Origin: Bacillota bacterium
GTDB lineage: Bacteria; Bacillota; Clostridia; Lachnospirales; Lachnospiraceae
DNA: 64,000 nt
Reading direction: 5' to 3'
Assembly (NCBI GenBank): GCA_023457255.1
Contig: JAEWMB010000045.1
Span: 42,375-106,374 of the forward strand
Part shown: piece after piece, positions 54,152 through 63,885 of the stretch
Position numbering within the stretch: position 1 is the stretch's first letter
Layout: every line of letters begins with the position of its first letter
Made by a program: the position numbers and the translations under genes
The notes under the pieces: model-generated
The model's database searches: none
Told to the model about the DNA's origin: nothing
The model's input: only the letters and a program-made list of their open reading frames with translations

Positions 54152-54247
54152 CTCACAAAGTAAAACTCAGTAAGTTTGGTTATCCTTGTTACGAAGATAT
54201 CAGGTTAATTCCTCACCATTTACCTCATAGGTGATTCTCAAAATAAA

Positions 54248-56686
54248 TTACTGTCTTAATTCAATTCCAAGAGCGGACAGCCCCTTTAGAATCTTATTCA
54301 TTACTTCTGTAACATCCTTATCCTCTAGTGTACGGTCAAGTGCTCTGAAACTAATAGAGTAAGCCATTGACTTATGGCCCTCTTTAATCTGAGTACCTTC
54401 ATAAATATCAAATAAACTATAATGCTCTAATAGCTTTCCGCCATTCTTGCGGATTACCTCTTCTACCTGCCCGGCTAAAATTTCTTTCTTCATGACCATA
54501 CTGATATCTCTGGTTACTGCCGGATATTTTGCAATACCGGTATATTTCACATCATAGCTTGCTCTAGCAACGATTTCCGGCATATCAAGTACTGCAACAT
54601 ATGCCTTTTCACCAATATCATAGTTATCAAGTACTTCTGGGTGAACTTCACCTAGATAACCAATCAAAGTTCCCTCATAGTAAATATTCGCTTGCCGCCC
54701 CGGATGAAGGAAGGTTTTCCCTGAATTTGGATCATAAGTTAAGATACCTTTCATGCCAACCTTCTCAATAAATTCCTCTGCAACACCCTTAAGGTCAAAG
54801 AAGTCTCCAGTACCATAAAAACCTAAAGTAAACTGCATTCTCTCATCAGGTAACTCTGTAATTGGAAGTGCCTTAGGCAGATAAATATTCGCAAGCTCAT
54901 ATAAACGAACATTTTTATTACGACGATTATAGTTCGTAGAAAGTGAGCTTAACATACCATTTAAAGGTAAAGTTCTCATTACACTATAATCTTCACCAAG
55001 AGGGTTTGATATGGTTACCGTCTCACGAAGTTTATCTTCTGCAGGTAATAATAGCTTATCAAATACCTTCGGACTTTCAAAAGAATACGTCTGAGCTTCG
55101 GAAAATCCAAACTGCTCCGCCATCGCTCTTGCTTCATTTTCAATTCGAAGCTTAAAGGAAATCTTACCGGTGGTAGCCTCTCCGGTTGGCAGTGTGGTCG
55201 GAATATTATCATAGCCATAAAAACGAGCTACTTCCTCATCAAGGTCAGCCTGGCATTCTATGTCTTGTCTCCAGCTTGGGACAATAACTTCGTCTGCAGC
55301 AGGATCAAAACCTAAGTCTACCATCTTAAAATAAGCAAGCATTGTTTCTTTGTCCAGAGAAGTACCAAGTACTTTATTGGTACGCTGCCAGTTAAATTTT
55401 ACTCTCTTTTCTCCGCGTACTCTTGGATAAACATCCACCGCCCCGCCAACAACTTCACCTGCACCAAGTTCTTCAATTAACTGACATGCACGGTTAATCG
55501 CTGCCATTGCTGTGTTTGGATCTAATCCTTTTTCAAATTTTGATGATGCATCCGTACGTAATCCTAACTTCTTACTGGATAAACGAATGTTAGTACCATC
55601 AAAGCAAGCCGCCTCAAATAATAAAGTCTTTACTTCCTCTGTTATCTTTGAGTTTTCACCACCCATTATACCGGCGATAGCAACAGGTTTTTCCGCATCA
55701 CAAATCATCAGCATACTGGAATCAAGTTTTCTCACTTGCCCATCTAATGTTATAAATTCATCTCCGTCTTCTGCACGTTCCACAATAATCTTGTTTCCTG
55801 CAATCAGGTCTAAATCGAAAGCATGCATTGGCTGTGCAAACTCCTCCATAACATAGTTAGTAATATCTACTATGTTATTAATAGGACGTACACCACAAGC
55901 AGATAATCTTCTCTGCATCCATAACGGAGAAGGACCAATCTTTACATTCTTAACCACTCTTGCAACATATCTGCTGCAAAGCTCGGCATCTTTTATTTTT
56001 ACTTCTACATACTCGGCAACCTTTTCATTATTCCCTGTTTCTTTTACAACAGGCGGAACAAACGGCTTACGAAATGTCGCAGCAGCTTCCCTTGCAATAC
56101 CAAGAACCCCAAAGCAATCTACACGATTAGAAGTAATTTCATATTCAAAGGTAACATCATTTAATCCCAAGGCTTCCATTGCACTAGAGCCAAGCGTTAT
56201 GTTTTCGTAATCTTTTATATCGCTAAAGATATAGATTCCATCCTCCGGTGCCTCCGGGTACATCTCTTTCGAAGAACCTAATTCTTCGATGGAGCACATC
56301 ATACCGTTTGACTCAACACCTCTTAATTTTCCTTTTTTAATCTTTATTCCACCAGGCGTTTTATTTCCGTCATGTCCTCCGGCAACACGTCCGCCATCTA
56401 ATACAACCGGAATAATATCTCCTTCTTTTACATTCTTTGCTCCGGTTACGATTTGTACCGCCTCTCCTGCTTCCGAAATCTGAACCTGGCATACAATTAA
56501 TTTATCCGCATCCGGGTGTTTCTCTATTTTAAGAATCTTACCAACGATGATTTTCTCTAAATCAGCGTCGAGTCTTTCAAATCCTTCTACCTTAGTTCCG
56601 GATAAGGTCATTGCATCCGTATACTCCTGAGCTGTCACCTCTAATTCCGGAACATAAGCTTTAATCCATGAAAGTGGTGTATTCAT
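54248..56686 (-). CDS. pheT: Phenylalanyl-tRNA synthetase beta subunit
   Basis: About 812 residues. In order: an EMAP-like tRNA-binding domain (VGKILKIEKHPDADKLIVCQ, about 40-150), B3/B4 editing domain with ITSNRVDCFGVLGIAREAA and MHAFDLDLI, B5 DNA-binding-like domain, the catalytic-like core, and a C-terminal anticodon-binding (FDX-ACB) domain with KYPAVTRDISMVM. The start at 56686 (MNTPLSWIKAYVPELEV) is chosen because GGAGATAATT lies just before it; an ATG 25 codons earlier has none. It follows pheS by 135 bases in the same T-box-controlled transcript. Confidence 0.97.
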   Translation of the reverse strand: MNTPLSWIKAYVPELEVTAQEYTDAMTLSGTKVEGFERLDADLEKIIVGKILKIEKHPDADKLIVCQVQISEAGEAVQIVTGAKNVKEGDIIPVVLDGGRVAGGHDGNKTPGGIKIKKGKLRGVESNGMMCSIEELGSSKEMYPEAPEDGIYIFSDIKDYENITLGSSAMEALGLNDVTFEYEITSNRVDCFGVLGIAREAAATFRKPFVPPVVKETGNNEKVAEYVEVKIKDAELCSRYVARVVKNVKIGPSPLWMQRRLSACGVRPINNIVDITNYVMEEFAQPMHAFDLDLIAGNKIIVERAEDGDEFITLDGQVRKLDSSMLMICDAEKPVAIAGIMGGENSKITEEVKTLLFEAACFDGTNIRLSSKKLGLRTDASSKFEKGLDPNTAMAAINRACQLIEELGAGEVVGGAVDVYPRVRGEKRVKFNWQRTNKVLGTSLDKETMLAYFKMVDLGFDPAADEVIVPSWRQDIECQADLDEEVARFYGYDNIPTTLPTGEATTGKISFKLRIENEARAMAEQFGFSEAQTYSFESPKVFDKLLLPAEDKLRETVTISNPLGEDYSVMRTLPLNGMLSSLSTNYNRRNKNVRLYELANIYLPKALPITELPDERMQFTLGFYGTGDFFDLKGVAEEFIEKVGMKGILTYDPNSGKTFLHPGRQANIYYEGTLIGYLGEVHPEVLDNYDIGEKAYVAVLDMPEIVARASYDVKYTGIAKYPAVTRDISMVMKKEILAGQVEEVIRKNGGKLLEHYSLFDIYEGTQIKEGHKSMAYSISFRALDRTLEDKDVTEVMNKILKGLSALGIELRQ

Positions 56687-56821
56687 AATTATCTCCTTTC
56701 CTGCACATGTATCTTGCGCACCTAAAGCTAGAGCTTTGTAAATATAAGCACGAAACTTCATAGCTAAAACATCTAAAAATTATCATTTCATCGAGAAACG
56801 TTTAAGAATCTTACCGCACAC

Positions 56822-57841
56822 CTAGAACTGTTTCAAGAATCTCATATCGTTCTCATAAAGAAGCCTCATGTCATCGATTTCATACTTGAGTAATGCGATA
56901 CGCTCAAGACCTACACCAAATGCAAATCCTGTATATTCTTCCGGATCAATGCCGCTCATTTCTAACACTCGAGGGTGAACCATACCACATCCTAAGATTT
57001 CAATCCAACCGGAACCTTTACAGAAACGGCATCCCTTTCCTCCGCATTTAAAGCAGGATACATCCACCTCCGCACTAGGTTCTGTGAACGGGAAATGATG
57101 AGGCCTGAATTTAACCTTTGTCTCTTCCCCAAATAACTGTTTTGCAAACTCAGCTAAGGTCCCTTTTAAATCAGCAAATGTAATATTTTTATCGATTACT
57201 AAGCCTTCAATCTGATGGAAACTTGGAGAATGTGTCGCATCTACTTCATCAGAACGAAATACTCGGCCTGGTGCAATCATACGAATTGGAAGTTTTCCCT
57301 GCTCCATTACATGTACTTGAACTGGAGAAGTCTGTGTACGGAGTAAGATATTACTGGTAACATAGAAGGTATCCTGTTCATCTTTCGCCGGGTGATTCGC
57401 CGGGATGTTCAGGGCTTCAAAGTTATAGTAATCGTACTCAACTTCCGGGCCTTCAACTACTTCATACCCCATACCAACGAAAATACGCTCTGCTTCTTCT
57501 AAGGCAATTGTATTTGGGTGACGATGACCAAGCATTGGTTTCTTTGCCGGAAGTGTAACATCGATTGTCTCAGCCTTCATCTTAGCTTCACGAAGCATTT
57601 TTTCAAATGCTGCTTTCTTACTCTCTAATGCTTCCTCTAAACTTTCTCTTGCCTCATTCACCAACTGACCAACCTTTGGACGGTCTTCCGGTGCCACATC
57701 CTTTAGGGATTTCAAAACAGAAGTCAATTCTCCCTTCTTCCCTAAGAAATTCACTCTGATTTCATTTAACACATCCAAGGTCTCACTTGCATTAATTTGA
57801 CTTAATGCTCTTCCCTTGATTTCCATCAATGTCTCTTTCAT
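56822..57841 (-). CDS. pheS: Phenylalanyl-tRNA synthetase alpha subunit
   Basis: The catalytic subunit of PheRS has 339 residues. An N-terminal coiled coil is followed by class II motifs: [20 protein letters not shown] (motif 2 region) and [20 protein letters not shown] (motif 3). A Cys-rich loop ([16 protein letters not shown]) precedes motif 3. AAAGGAGTATTACT precedes the ATG. Expression depends on the T-box leader directly upstream. Confidence 0.98.
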   Translation of the reverse strand: MKETLMEIKGRALSQINASETLDVLNEIRVNFLGKKGELTSVLKSLKDVAPEDRPKVGQLVNEARESLEEALESKKAAFEKMLREAKMKAETIDVTLPAKKPMLGHRHPNTIALEEAERIFVGMGYEVVEGPEVEYDYYNFEALNIPANHPAKDEQDTFYVTSNILLRTQTSPVQVHVMEQGKLPIRMIAPGRVFRSDEVDATHSPSFHQIEGLVIDKNITFADLKGTLAEFAKQLFGEETKVKFRPHHFPFTEPSAEVDVSCFKCGGKGCRFCKGSGWIEILGCGMVHPRVLEMSGIDPEEYTGFAFGVGLERIALLKYEIDDMRLLYENDMRFLKQF

Positions 57842-57942
57842 AGTAATACTCCTTTCTTTTCGCTTACTAAATTTCTTTCCCTGGATAAAAATAATAAGTT
57901 TTTCCTTTTCCTGTCATTGGGACATTTAAGATATTAAAGCAC

Positions 57943-58265
57943 AAAAAACTCCGTCCCAAAAAGGGACGGAGTATAAAAGCTACCCGCGGTACCACCCTAA
58001 TTCCTATCATAAAAACAAGGTAAATAACAAAACCTTATTCTATCATAGGCACTTAAGTCATGCGTAACGTGCATATACGTCATATCCTACTAATGTTAAC
58101 CTGTGACTTATTTTTTGGAGGTGGATTAACACATTCAAATATGCAGCTCCGGTGAGAAAATCAATTAAACTCTGAACTTAAGGAAGCTTTCAGCCGGTGA
58201 CTTCCTCTCTCTGGCAGAAAAGTTTAATCTGTTTGCCTGCGGCAACACCTTCATAGCCTTTTTCT
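57943..58265 (-). promoter_or_regulatory. T-box leader of pheS-pheT (Phe, UUC specifier)
   Basis: The minus-strand leader holds the invariant T-box AGGGTGGTACCGCGG (about 57984-57998), followed by the terminator ACTCCGTCCC...GGGACGGAGT plus a T-run (57943-57972). Stem I is closed by ATTAAACT/AGTTTAAT. The triplet just above its 3' strand is TTC (58174-58176), the Phe codon. Uncharged tRNA-Phe should bind and open the terminator. Confidence 0.92.
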
Positions 58266-58275
58266 TATAGGGGTA

Positions 58276-58303
58276 ATTCTATCATATATTTTTCTATTGT
58301 CAA
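58276..58303 (-). promoter_or_regulatory. Promoter of the pheST T-box transcript
   Basis: On the minus strand TTGACA (58298-58303), a 16-base spacer and TAGAAT (58276-58281), leading directly into the T-box leader. Confidence 0.7.
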
Positions 58304-58378
58304 GTGTTCAATTTTGATTTACTATGGATATAATATAATAATCAAAAGTTTTTAAAAAATAAGATCGGAGTTTGTGCA

Positions 58379-59257
58379 ATGCTGTTTATTTCAATCGCAA
58401 GAGTCATTCGGGTATTTAGTCATAAACTAAGAGATGATTATATCAGTGCCTTTTCCGCGCAGGCAGCATTCTTTATCTTCATTTCTTTTTTCCCGTTTGT
58501 TATGTTTTTATTGTCTATTATGCAGCACCTTCCATTTACGGAGGCAGAGGTTATGAATGCTTGCGAAAGTGTCTTTCCCGCAGCAATTCAAGGCTTTATC
58601 CTATCAATTATTGCCGAATTATACAATAAGGCTACCGCAACTACTACGATATTATCCGTAACCTTATTCGCTGCGTTATGGTCCTCCTCCAAGGGGTTCT
58701 TAAGTATTATTCGCGGAATGAATGGTGTTTATGCCAATACTGAAACAAGAAATTACATCATTATTCGGATTAAATCAGCTATTTATACCATTCTTTTTGC
58801 CTTGATGATTATTTTATTTCTTGTAATTTTTGTATTTGGTAATCAACTATATCTTTGGATTGTCCGGCGTATCCCTGTATTAACAGAGTTCGCCCTTGTT
58901 ATCATTAGTTTACGTACCATAGTAGGTCTTTGTTTATTAATTGCCTTCTTTCTATTTATTTTTATGGTGGTGCCTAACCGTAAAACAAAATTATTCAGAG
59001 AACTTCCCGGTGCGATACTCTCTTCCTGCGGATGGATGATTTTTTCTTATCTGTTTTCTTTCTACATTGATAATATGAGTAATTACTCTTATACTTATGG
59101 CAGCCTGACTGCAATCGTTTTATGCATGGTGTGGCTGTATGCCTGTATGTACATGATGTTTATCGGTGCAGAAGTTAATTCAGTATTGTCTAACCCTACG
59201 GTTCTTACCGCACTCAAAAAACTATTCAGCAAAAAGCCGGCCAAAGAAGAAAATTAA
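58379..59257 (+). CDS. YihY/BrkB-family inner membrane protein
   Basis: The 292-residue protein has about six hydrophobic helices. The N-terminal DDYISAFSAQAAFFIFISFFPF is the family's signature (order D-x-x-S-A-x-A-A-Q/A-A-A-F). Helices near 130-160, 170-200 and 215-275 follow, with GAILSSCGWMIFSYLFSFYI and the conserved MVWLYACMYMMFIGAEVNS close to the end. The family was once mislabelled RNase BN; transport or lipid roles are suspected. GGAG precedes the ATG. It is divergent from pheST. Confidence 0.9.
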   Translation: MLFISIARVIRVFSHKLRDDYISAFSAQAAFFIFISFFPFVMFLLSIMQHLPFTEAEVMNACESVFPAAIQGFILSIIAELYNKATATTTILSVTLFAALWSSSKGFLSIIRGMNGVYANTETRNYIIIRIKSAIYTILFALMIILFLVIFVFGNQLYLWIVRRIPVLTEFALVIISLRTIVGLCLLIAFFLFIFMVVPNRKTKLFRELPGAILSSCGWMIFSYLFSFYIDNMSNYSYTYGSLTAIVLCMVWLYACMYMMFIGAEVNSVLSNPTVLTALKKLFSKKPAKEEN

Positions 59258-59355
59258 TCTATCCTGCCGCTTGGCCGTTATAATAACGATTCACACAGGA
59301 TATTCCTTACACCAATGTTGTTTTAAGAACGTGGATACAAACTGGACCTCGGTGG

Positions 59356-59405
59356 AAAACAGAAATCTCCATCCGTTTTTCCAGTTTATCTCCACTTTCT
59401 GTTTT
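59356..59405. terminator. Bidirectional terminator between YihY and SpoIID-type genes
   Basis: AAAACAGAAA (59356-59365) pairs with TTTCTGTTTT (59396-59405). It lies between convergent genes, with a T-run on each exit side. Confidence 0.65.
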
Positions 59406-59426
59406 TGCTTAAATCACAAAGTATAT

Positions 59427-62000
59427 CTAGTCGTAAATCACTTCCATATTGGCATCCGTATAGTAGTGTTTTAAGATTTCTTCATAGCTCTTTCCTTTAC
59501 TAACCATCGTCTTCACGCCATTTTGAGACATTCCTGTTCCATGGCCAAAACCACCGCCGGTTAAGGTAAATACCGTCTTAGAGTCCCGGCTCCCCTTATC
59601 AATGACAAAGAATGCGCTTGGCAATAAAGACATTCCATTTACTGTACTGCCATCTAATCTGACTACTTCGGTTGCAACCGGAGCTAGTAATTTACGTATA
59701 TTTGTTTGATACCTGACTAATATCGTATTCTCGCTGCCCTTAATCAACAACTCCTTGATAATTCCGCTGCTTCCTCGTGTAATAACCTTGATATCTGTCA
59801 CGGTGCCAATATTAGATACCGGTATACTTTTAAAAACTTTTCCTTCCACAATGGTAGCTCCTGGAATCTCTGTGGCATCATTTAATTCCTGCGATTTTAC
59901 ATAAGTCAAAATTGATGTTTTATTACTGTTATAACTATCTGCTACATAAGTATTAATCTGCTTGCTTAAGGTTGCCGCATCCATAGTTACATTCCAGCGA
60001 TACATTAGGAATCCACTGTCATATGTTGCTATAGGCTGTTCCCTGTCCGGATTATCCGATGTTTTGCCCTCCGTCATCACAGAAACAGTTTCCTTTTCCA
60101 AGAAGTTCCGAAATACTTCCTCCTTTGAGAAATCAACGGTTATATTTTCCTCTGTCTGAAGATTCCCAGTTAAATATTTCGTTGGTTTCGCATCCTGCCA
60201 CACATCTTCAATGCTTGCAGTATGCCCGCAAGAAGTCGAAAAATAATAAGCAGTTAGCACTTTGCCCGCTTGTGTCAGCACCTTCCCATAGGTATCCTTT
60301 ACCGCCATGATGGAGGCTTCATTCTCAGCCACATTATTGTATACCTGGCAGCTCACACTATCATCAACATGAGCCCCATAGGAGCTATATTTATTCGCAT
60401 AAAGCTGATTAAAGGCATAACTTCTGGCACATACCGCCTGTACTTTTAGTGCCTCGTTACCATAGCTTACCGGCATTTCACTTGGTACTACTGCATACAA
60501 ATATTCTTCGATACTAAGTTCGTTCACCACTATGAGACCTTTTTGACTCGCAGAGATTTCCATGATTCCCCGATATTTTGGTACTCCTAGATTACGCTTT
60601 ACATTTAAAAGTGCAATTTTTCCGTGCTCTTCTAATGGTGTAATCTTAATGCGCCCCTTACTCATCAGCTTACTATCTTTTGTTACTGTAAACTCCTCAT
60701 CTTTTTCAAGTCGGACCGATTCTTCTCCATCGTCAATGGTATAAGCACAATCAACGGTAAAGGTAAGTGACTCATGATAGAGACTTTGATAATTACTCGA
60801 ATTAATTAAAACACGGATATTTTCTGCCTTAATTTGATCCCTGATTAAAGCTGCACATATTTTCCCTTCTGATACTACAAAATCCGTAACACTATATCCT
60901 ACTAAGATGTTATTGGTTTTTTCCATCTCCATCTCGCCAAAAAGTTTGTATATTCGATAGTTATCATCCAGCGGGAGAATTCCGTAACCCTCCACCTCAA
61001 TTTCCTTCTTGCCAGTAACTAACACCTTCCCCCGAATAATATCAGGCTTGATTGTTACCTTAGTAATAAGCCCGTCCGTTAAGGTCAAGTCCCCGACCTT
61101 TTCCGTAAAACTATCTGATAGCGTAAGACTAGTTTTAAAAGTTCTTGTTATTCCTGAGATAAAGGTCTTAATTTCCCTATCCTTTCCCTCAATCATATAA
61201 ACATTCTTTAACACAACCGGCTTGTCTATCTGTGCTTTCACATAGACCAGTTCGTCGGAGCAGATTAGCACCGAGAGATATTTCCCCACATAGTTCTCCG
61301 CATCTTCTTTCCCTCGAAATGGAATTGCCTTTTTCGATGTCTCCTGCTCTAAACCAAATAAATCCTCATAGTTACGAAAATAATTCGTCTGATACCGATT
61401 ACCATCCTGTGCTAATAAATTATCTCCTGTCTCTGTTAAGCTGCCTAGAAAATATAGTTCTTGATAGGTCAGTTTCGTCTTGCCTTTTAGTACCGATACC
61501 ATCGATTCAAAGATAGAAAGAAATTCCGACAGTAACAGTTCCTCATTTTCTTTCACTGTAGAAAACCTCTCAGGAAAGTTTTTCTTTAATTTATTGTAGT
61601 TAATTTCATAAAGATCGGTTATTACAAACAGCATGTCTCGAAATTCTCCGCAAGTTATGTTCTCAGACAGTCTTGCCTTCTTCTCCTCTTTTGTTGCATT
61701 GCTGACAAACCCTGCATTTATTGCAGCATTGAGATACTCGCTATACTCATCTTTTGATGATACGTCGGAATATTCACTAAGGAAAGAAAGACCCTTCCTT
61801 CCCTCAGAGTCATAGAAGAGGTAGCTAAAGAGACGAATCGCTTCCGCACGGGTAATACGCTCCCCGTACAGTGATTTTGAATGTTCTCCGCCATCCGTAT
61901 CTCCTATTCCTCCTAAAATATTGCGAAATAATAGGATAATAAATATGACAATACAAATTCCGGCTAGTATCAGCTTTTTTATCCATTCCTTCTTCTTCAT
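59427..62000 (-). CDS. SpoIID/LytB-domain protein with N-terminal SLH-like region
   Basis: About 857 residues. One transmembrane helix near residues 10-30 is followed by an SLH-like stretch (ITRAEAIRLFSYLFYDSEGR, then EYLNAAINAGFVSNATKEEK). A long beta-rich middle part leads to a C-terminal SpoIID domain: VVPSEMPVSYGNEALKVQAV, CARSYAF, STSCGHTASIEDVW and GFGHGTGMSQNGVK. SpoIID-type enzymes cleave denuded peptidoglycan strands, and the sporulation member works at engulfment. This one is much longer than the usual SpoIID and may act in vegetative wall remodelling. The start at 62000 is preferred because GGGGGATAG precedes it. Confidence 0.85.
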   Translation of the reverse strand: MKKKEWIKKLILAGICIVIFIILLFRNILGGIGDTDGGEHSKSLYGERITRAEAIRLFSYLFYDSEGRKGLSFLSEYSDVSSKDEYSEYLNAAINAGFVSNATKEEKKARLSENITCGEFRDMLFVITDLYEINYNKLKKNFPERFSTVKENEELLLSEFLSIFESMVSVLKGKTKLTYQELYFLGSLTETGDNLLAQDGNRYQTNYFRNYEDLFGLEQETSKKAIPFRGKEDAENYVGKYLSVLICSDELVYVKAQIDKPVVLKNVYMIEGKDREIKTFISGITRTFKTSLTLSDSFTEKVGDLTLTDGLITKVTIKPDIIRGKVLVTGKKEIEVEGYGILPLDDNYRIYKLFGEMEMEKTNNILVGYSVTDFVVSEGKICAALIRDQIKAENIRVLINSSNYQSLYHESLTFTVDCAYTIDDGEESVRLEKDEEFTVTKDSKLMSKGRIKITPLEEHGKIALLNVKRNLGVPKYRGIMEISASQKGLIVVNELSIEEYLYAVVPSEMPVSYGNEALKVQAVCARSYAFNQLYANKYSSYGAHVDDSVSCQVYNNVAENEASIMAVKDTYGKVLTQAGKVLTAYYFSTSCGHTASIEDVWQDAKPTKYLTGNLQTEENITVDFSKEEVFRNFLEKETVSVMTEGKTSDNPDREQPIATYDSGFLMYRWNVTMDAATLSKQINTYVADSYNSNKTSILTYVKSQELNDATEIPGATIVEGKVFKSIPVSNIGTVTDIKVITRGSSGIIKELLIKGSENTILVRYQTNIRKLLAPVATEVVRLDGSTVNGMSLLPSAFFVIDKGSRDSKTVFTLTGGGFGHGTGMSQNGVKTMVSKGKSYEEILKHYYTDANMEVIYD

Positions 62001-62291
62001 TCTATCCCCCATTCCGGCACAAGCTTTATACCCATATGAAGTCTTTGCCAATACGGTATATGCGGCATAAGTCAGGAGTTGTCTTGCTTGTCTGCTCTCG
62101 CCTATGATAGCTTGTTTGAGTATTTTTTCCTATAGCTTGTATTACCTTCTAAGCAAATATTAATATTCAAAAAATCGGATATTAATATTATATATTAGGA
62201 ACAGAATTAGAATATACATCAAAGTTTCTTGTACCGCTTCCTTTCTGTAAATCCAATATGCTATGCTCTGTCACATAATGTCTTTTACAAG

Positions 62292-62350
62292 AAAAGAGCT
62301 GTTGCCACGGTATCTACTCTAAATCCAATAAATACTACTTCAACAGCTCC
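62292..62350 (-). terminator. Terminator of trpS
   Basis: On the minus strand GAGCTGTTG (62341-62349) pairs with CAACAGCTC (62296-62304), followed by TTTTCTT. It is about 70 bases past the trpS stop. The remainder of 62001-62291 shows nothing I recognise. Confidence 0.75.
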
Positions 62351-62422
62351 TTGTCTCACAACCTTCACAGAGGTGAAGAGTTTAAATCCTCCACCAAAAA
62401 CGCCCAGGCATTCCCTATCAAA

Positions 62423-63418
62423 TTAATCGATGGATATACACATTGCCTTTTTCACTTTAGCAACAGTCTCCTCACCGATTTTATTCGCCTTTTCACTGCC
62501 AGCCATTATAATCTCTTTCACTTCTGGTCTGCGTGCCTCATAATAAGCACGTCTTTCACGAAATGGGTCCAGCAGTTCATTAATCTTTTCAGCCAGGCGC
62601 TTCTTACAAGCAACACAACCAATCGTGGCTGTACGGCATCGATTGCAGACATCCTCATGCTCAGAAGGATTAAATACCTTATGATATGCTTGGACAACAC
62701 AGATTTCCGGAGTTCCAGGATCTTTTAATGTAATTCGGTTTGGGTCCGTAACAGCATTTCTTACTTTCTCATTTACAGTTTTCGTATCATCGGAAAGATA
62801 AATTGCATTACCAAGACTCTTACCCATCTTTGCATTTCCGTCTAATCCGACTAATCTTGAACAGGAACTAAGCTTCGCTTTGGGCTCATGCAATGTTTCA
62901 CCGTATAAATCATTAAAACGACGAACGATCTTTCTTGTCATCTCCATATGTGGGAGCTGATCTTCTCCGACCGGAACTAAATCTGCATTGCAGAACGTAA
63001 TATCTGCCGACTGGCTCACCGGATATCCAAGGAAACCATAAGTTAAATCTTCGTAGCCATATTGAGCAGCTTCTGTTTTTATCGTTGGGTTATGACGAAG
63101 TACATTCACAGATACAAACATAGAATAAAAAACCGTCAACTCTGCTATCGCTTTGATCTGGGACTGTTGAAATATCGTCACCTTATTTGGATCAAGTCCG
63201 ACAGATAAATTATCCATCGCAACATCGTAAATACTGGAATTAATTAGTTCCGGTCTTTCAAAATGCGTGGTTAACGCTTGAATATCTGCTAATAAAATAA
63301 AAGTATCGTATTCCTCCTGTAATTCAACACGCTGGGAAAGACTTCCTACATAATGTCCAAGATGAAGTTTACCGGTAGTACGGTCTCCAGTTAAAATTCT
63401 TTTCTTTGCTTCACTCAT
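62423..63418 (-). CDS. trpS: Tryptophanyl-tRNA synthetase with an iron-sulfur-type Cys motif
   Basis: The class I enzyme charges tRNA-Trp. About 331 residues with the HIGH-equivalent TTGKLHLGHYVGSL, the DIQALTTHFERPE loop and the KMSKS-equivalent DGNAKMGKSLGNAI. The C-terminal part has C-x20-C-x6-C-x2-C (EIC, then CRTATIGCVAC), close to the C-x22-C-x6-C-x2-C that binds a 4Fe-4S cluster in the Thermotoga maritima enzyme. The start at 63418 is preferred because GAGAGGATGG precedes it. A T-box leader lies upstream and the cognate tRNA gene is at 18337-18409. Confidence 0.97.
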   Translation of the reverse strand: MSEAKKRILTGDRTTGKLHLGHYVGSLSQRVELQEEYDTFILLADIQALTTHFERPELINSSIYDVAMDNLSVGLDPNKVTIFQQSQIKAIAELTVFYSMFVSVNVLRHNPTIKTEAAQYGYEDLTYGFLGYPVSQSADITFCNADLVPVGEDQLPHMEMTRKIVRRFNDLYGETLHEPKAKLSSCSRLVGLDGNAKMGKSLGNAIYLSDDTKTVNEKVRNAVTDPNRITLKDPGTPEICVVQAYHKVFNPSEHEDVCNRCRTATIGCVACKKRLAEKINELLDPFRERRAYYEARRPEVKEIIMAGSEKANKIGEETVAKVKKAMCISID

Positions 63419-63550
63419 GATTTTCCATCCTCTCAAATAAATACAAATAGTTTAGATTTGTGACAACTTTTCTTAATGTTAAGCGAGCGTATCACATCGG
63501 AGCAAATAACAAGAAAAACTATATTTCATAAGCTTTCTTGCTGTAAAATT

Positions 63551-63820
63551 AAAAAAGCTTCTGCCCCTGCTCTTACAGGGACAAAAGCCAAAACTTCTGC
63601 GGTACCACCCAGATTGGTGCAAAGCACCCACTCTATCTGCAACACTATCCATTACAGTCCCGTAAATAACGGTCGGGGTTCCGTCAACGTCTACTCCCTT
63701 TTGGTTTCAAGTTGCCCTCACAAGCCCATTCAATAAGTTTTCTGTTACTGTATTCCCACCTACAACAGCTCTCTGAAAACTCCTAACTTATCTACTCTTC
63801 TTGGTCATCGGTTTGCCTTT
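63551..63820 (-). promoter_or_regulatory. T-box leader of trpS (Trp, UGG specifier)
   Basis: The minus-strand leader contains GGGTGGTACCGCAGAAG (about 63594-63610). A terminator with GCTTTTGTCCCTG and CAGGGGCAGAAGC plus TTTTTT follows (63551-63590). Stem I carries AATGGGCTTGTGAGG on its 3' side, so the specifier is UGG (63726-63728), the Trp codon. Confidence 0.92.
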
Positions 63821-63826
63821 TCTTGT

Positions 63827-63855
63827 AGTATATCGTTTGTATTTTCGTTTGTCAA
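63827..63855 (-). promoter_or_regulatory. Sigma-A promoter of the trpS T-box transcript
   Basis: On the minus strand TTGACA (63850-63855), a 17-base spacer and TATACT (63827-63832), leading straight into the T-box leader. Confidence 0.8.
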
Positions 63856-63885
63856 GGCATGAGTATTTCTCATACACGACAAACG
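63846..63885. repeat. Inverted repeat overlapping the trpS promoter -35 box
   Basis: CGTTTGTC (63846-63853) and GACAAACG (63878-63885) are perfect 8-base inverted repeats with a 24-base gap, covering the -35 region of the trpS promoter. It could be the terminator of a gene lying beyond the window, or a second control site for trpS. Nothing further is visible to 64000. Confidence 0.5.

Noticed and set aside
62520..62560. Similarity of a trpS segment to the GCGTGCCTCAGCACGC hairpin of the ATPase spacer
   Set aside because: It is a partial match inside coding sequence with a different loop, and is best explained by chance.
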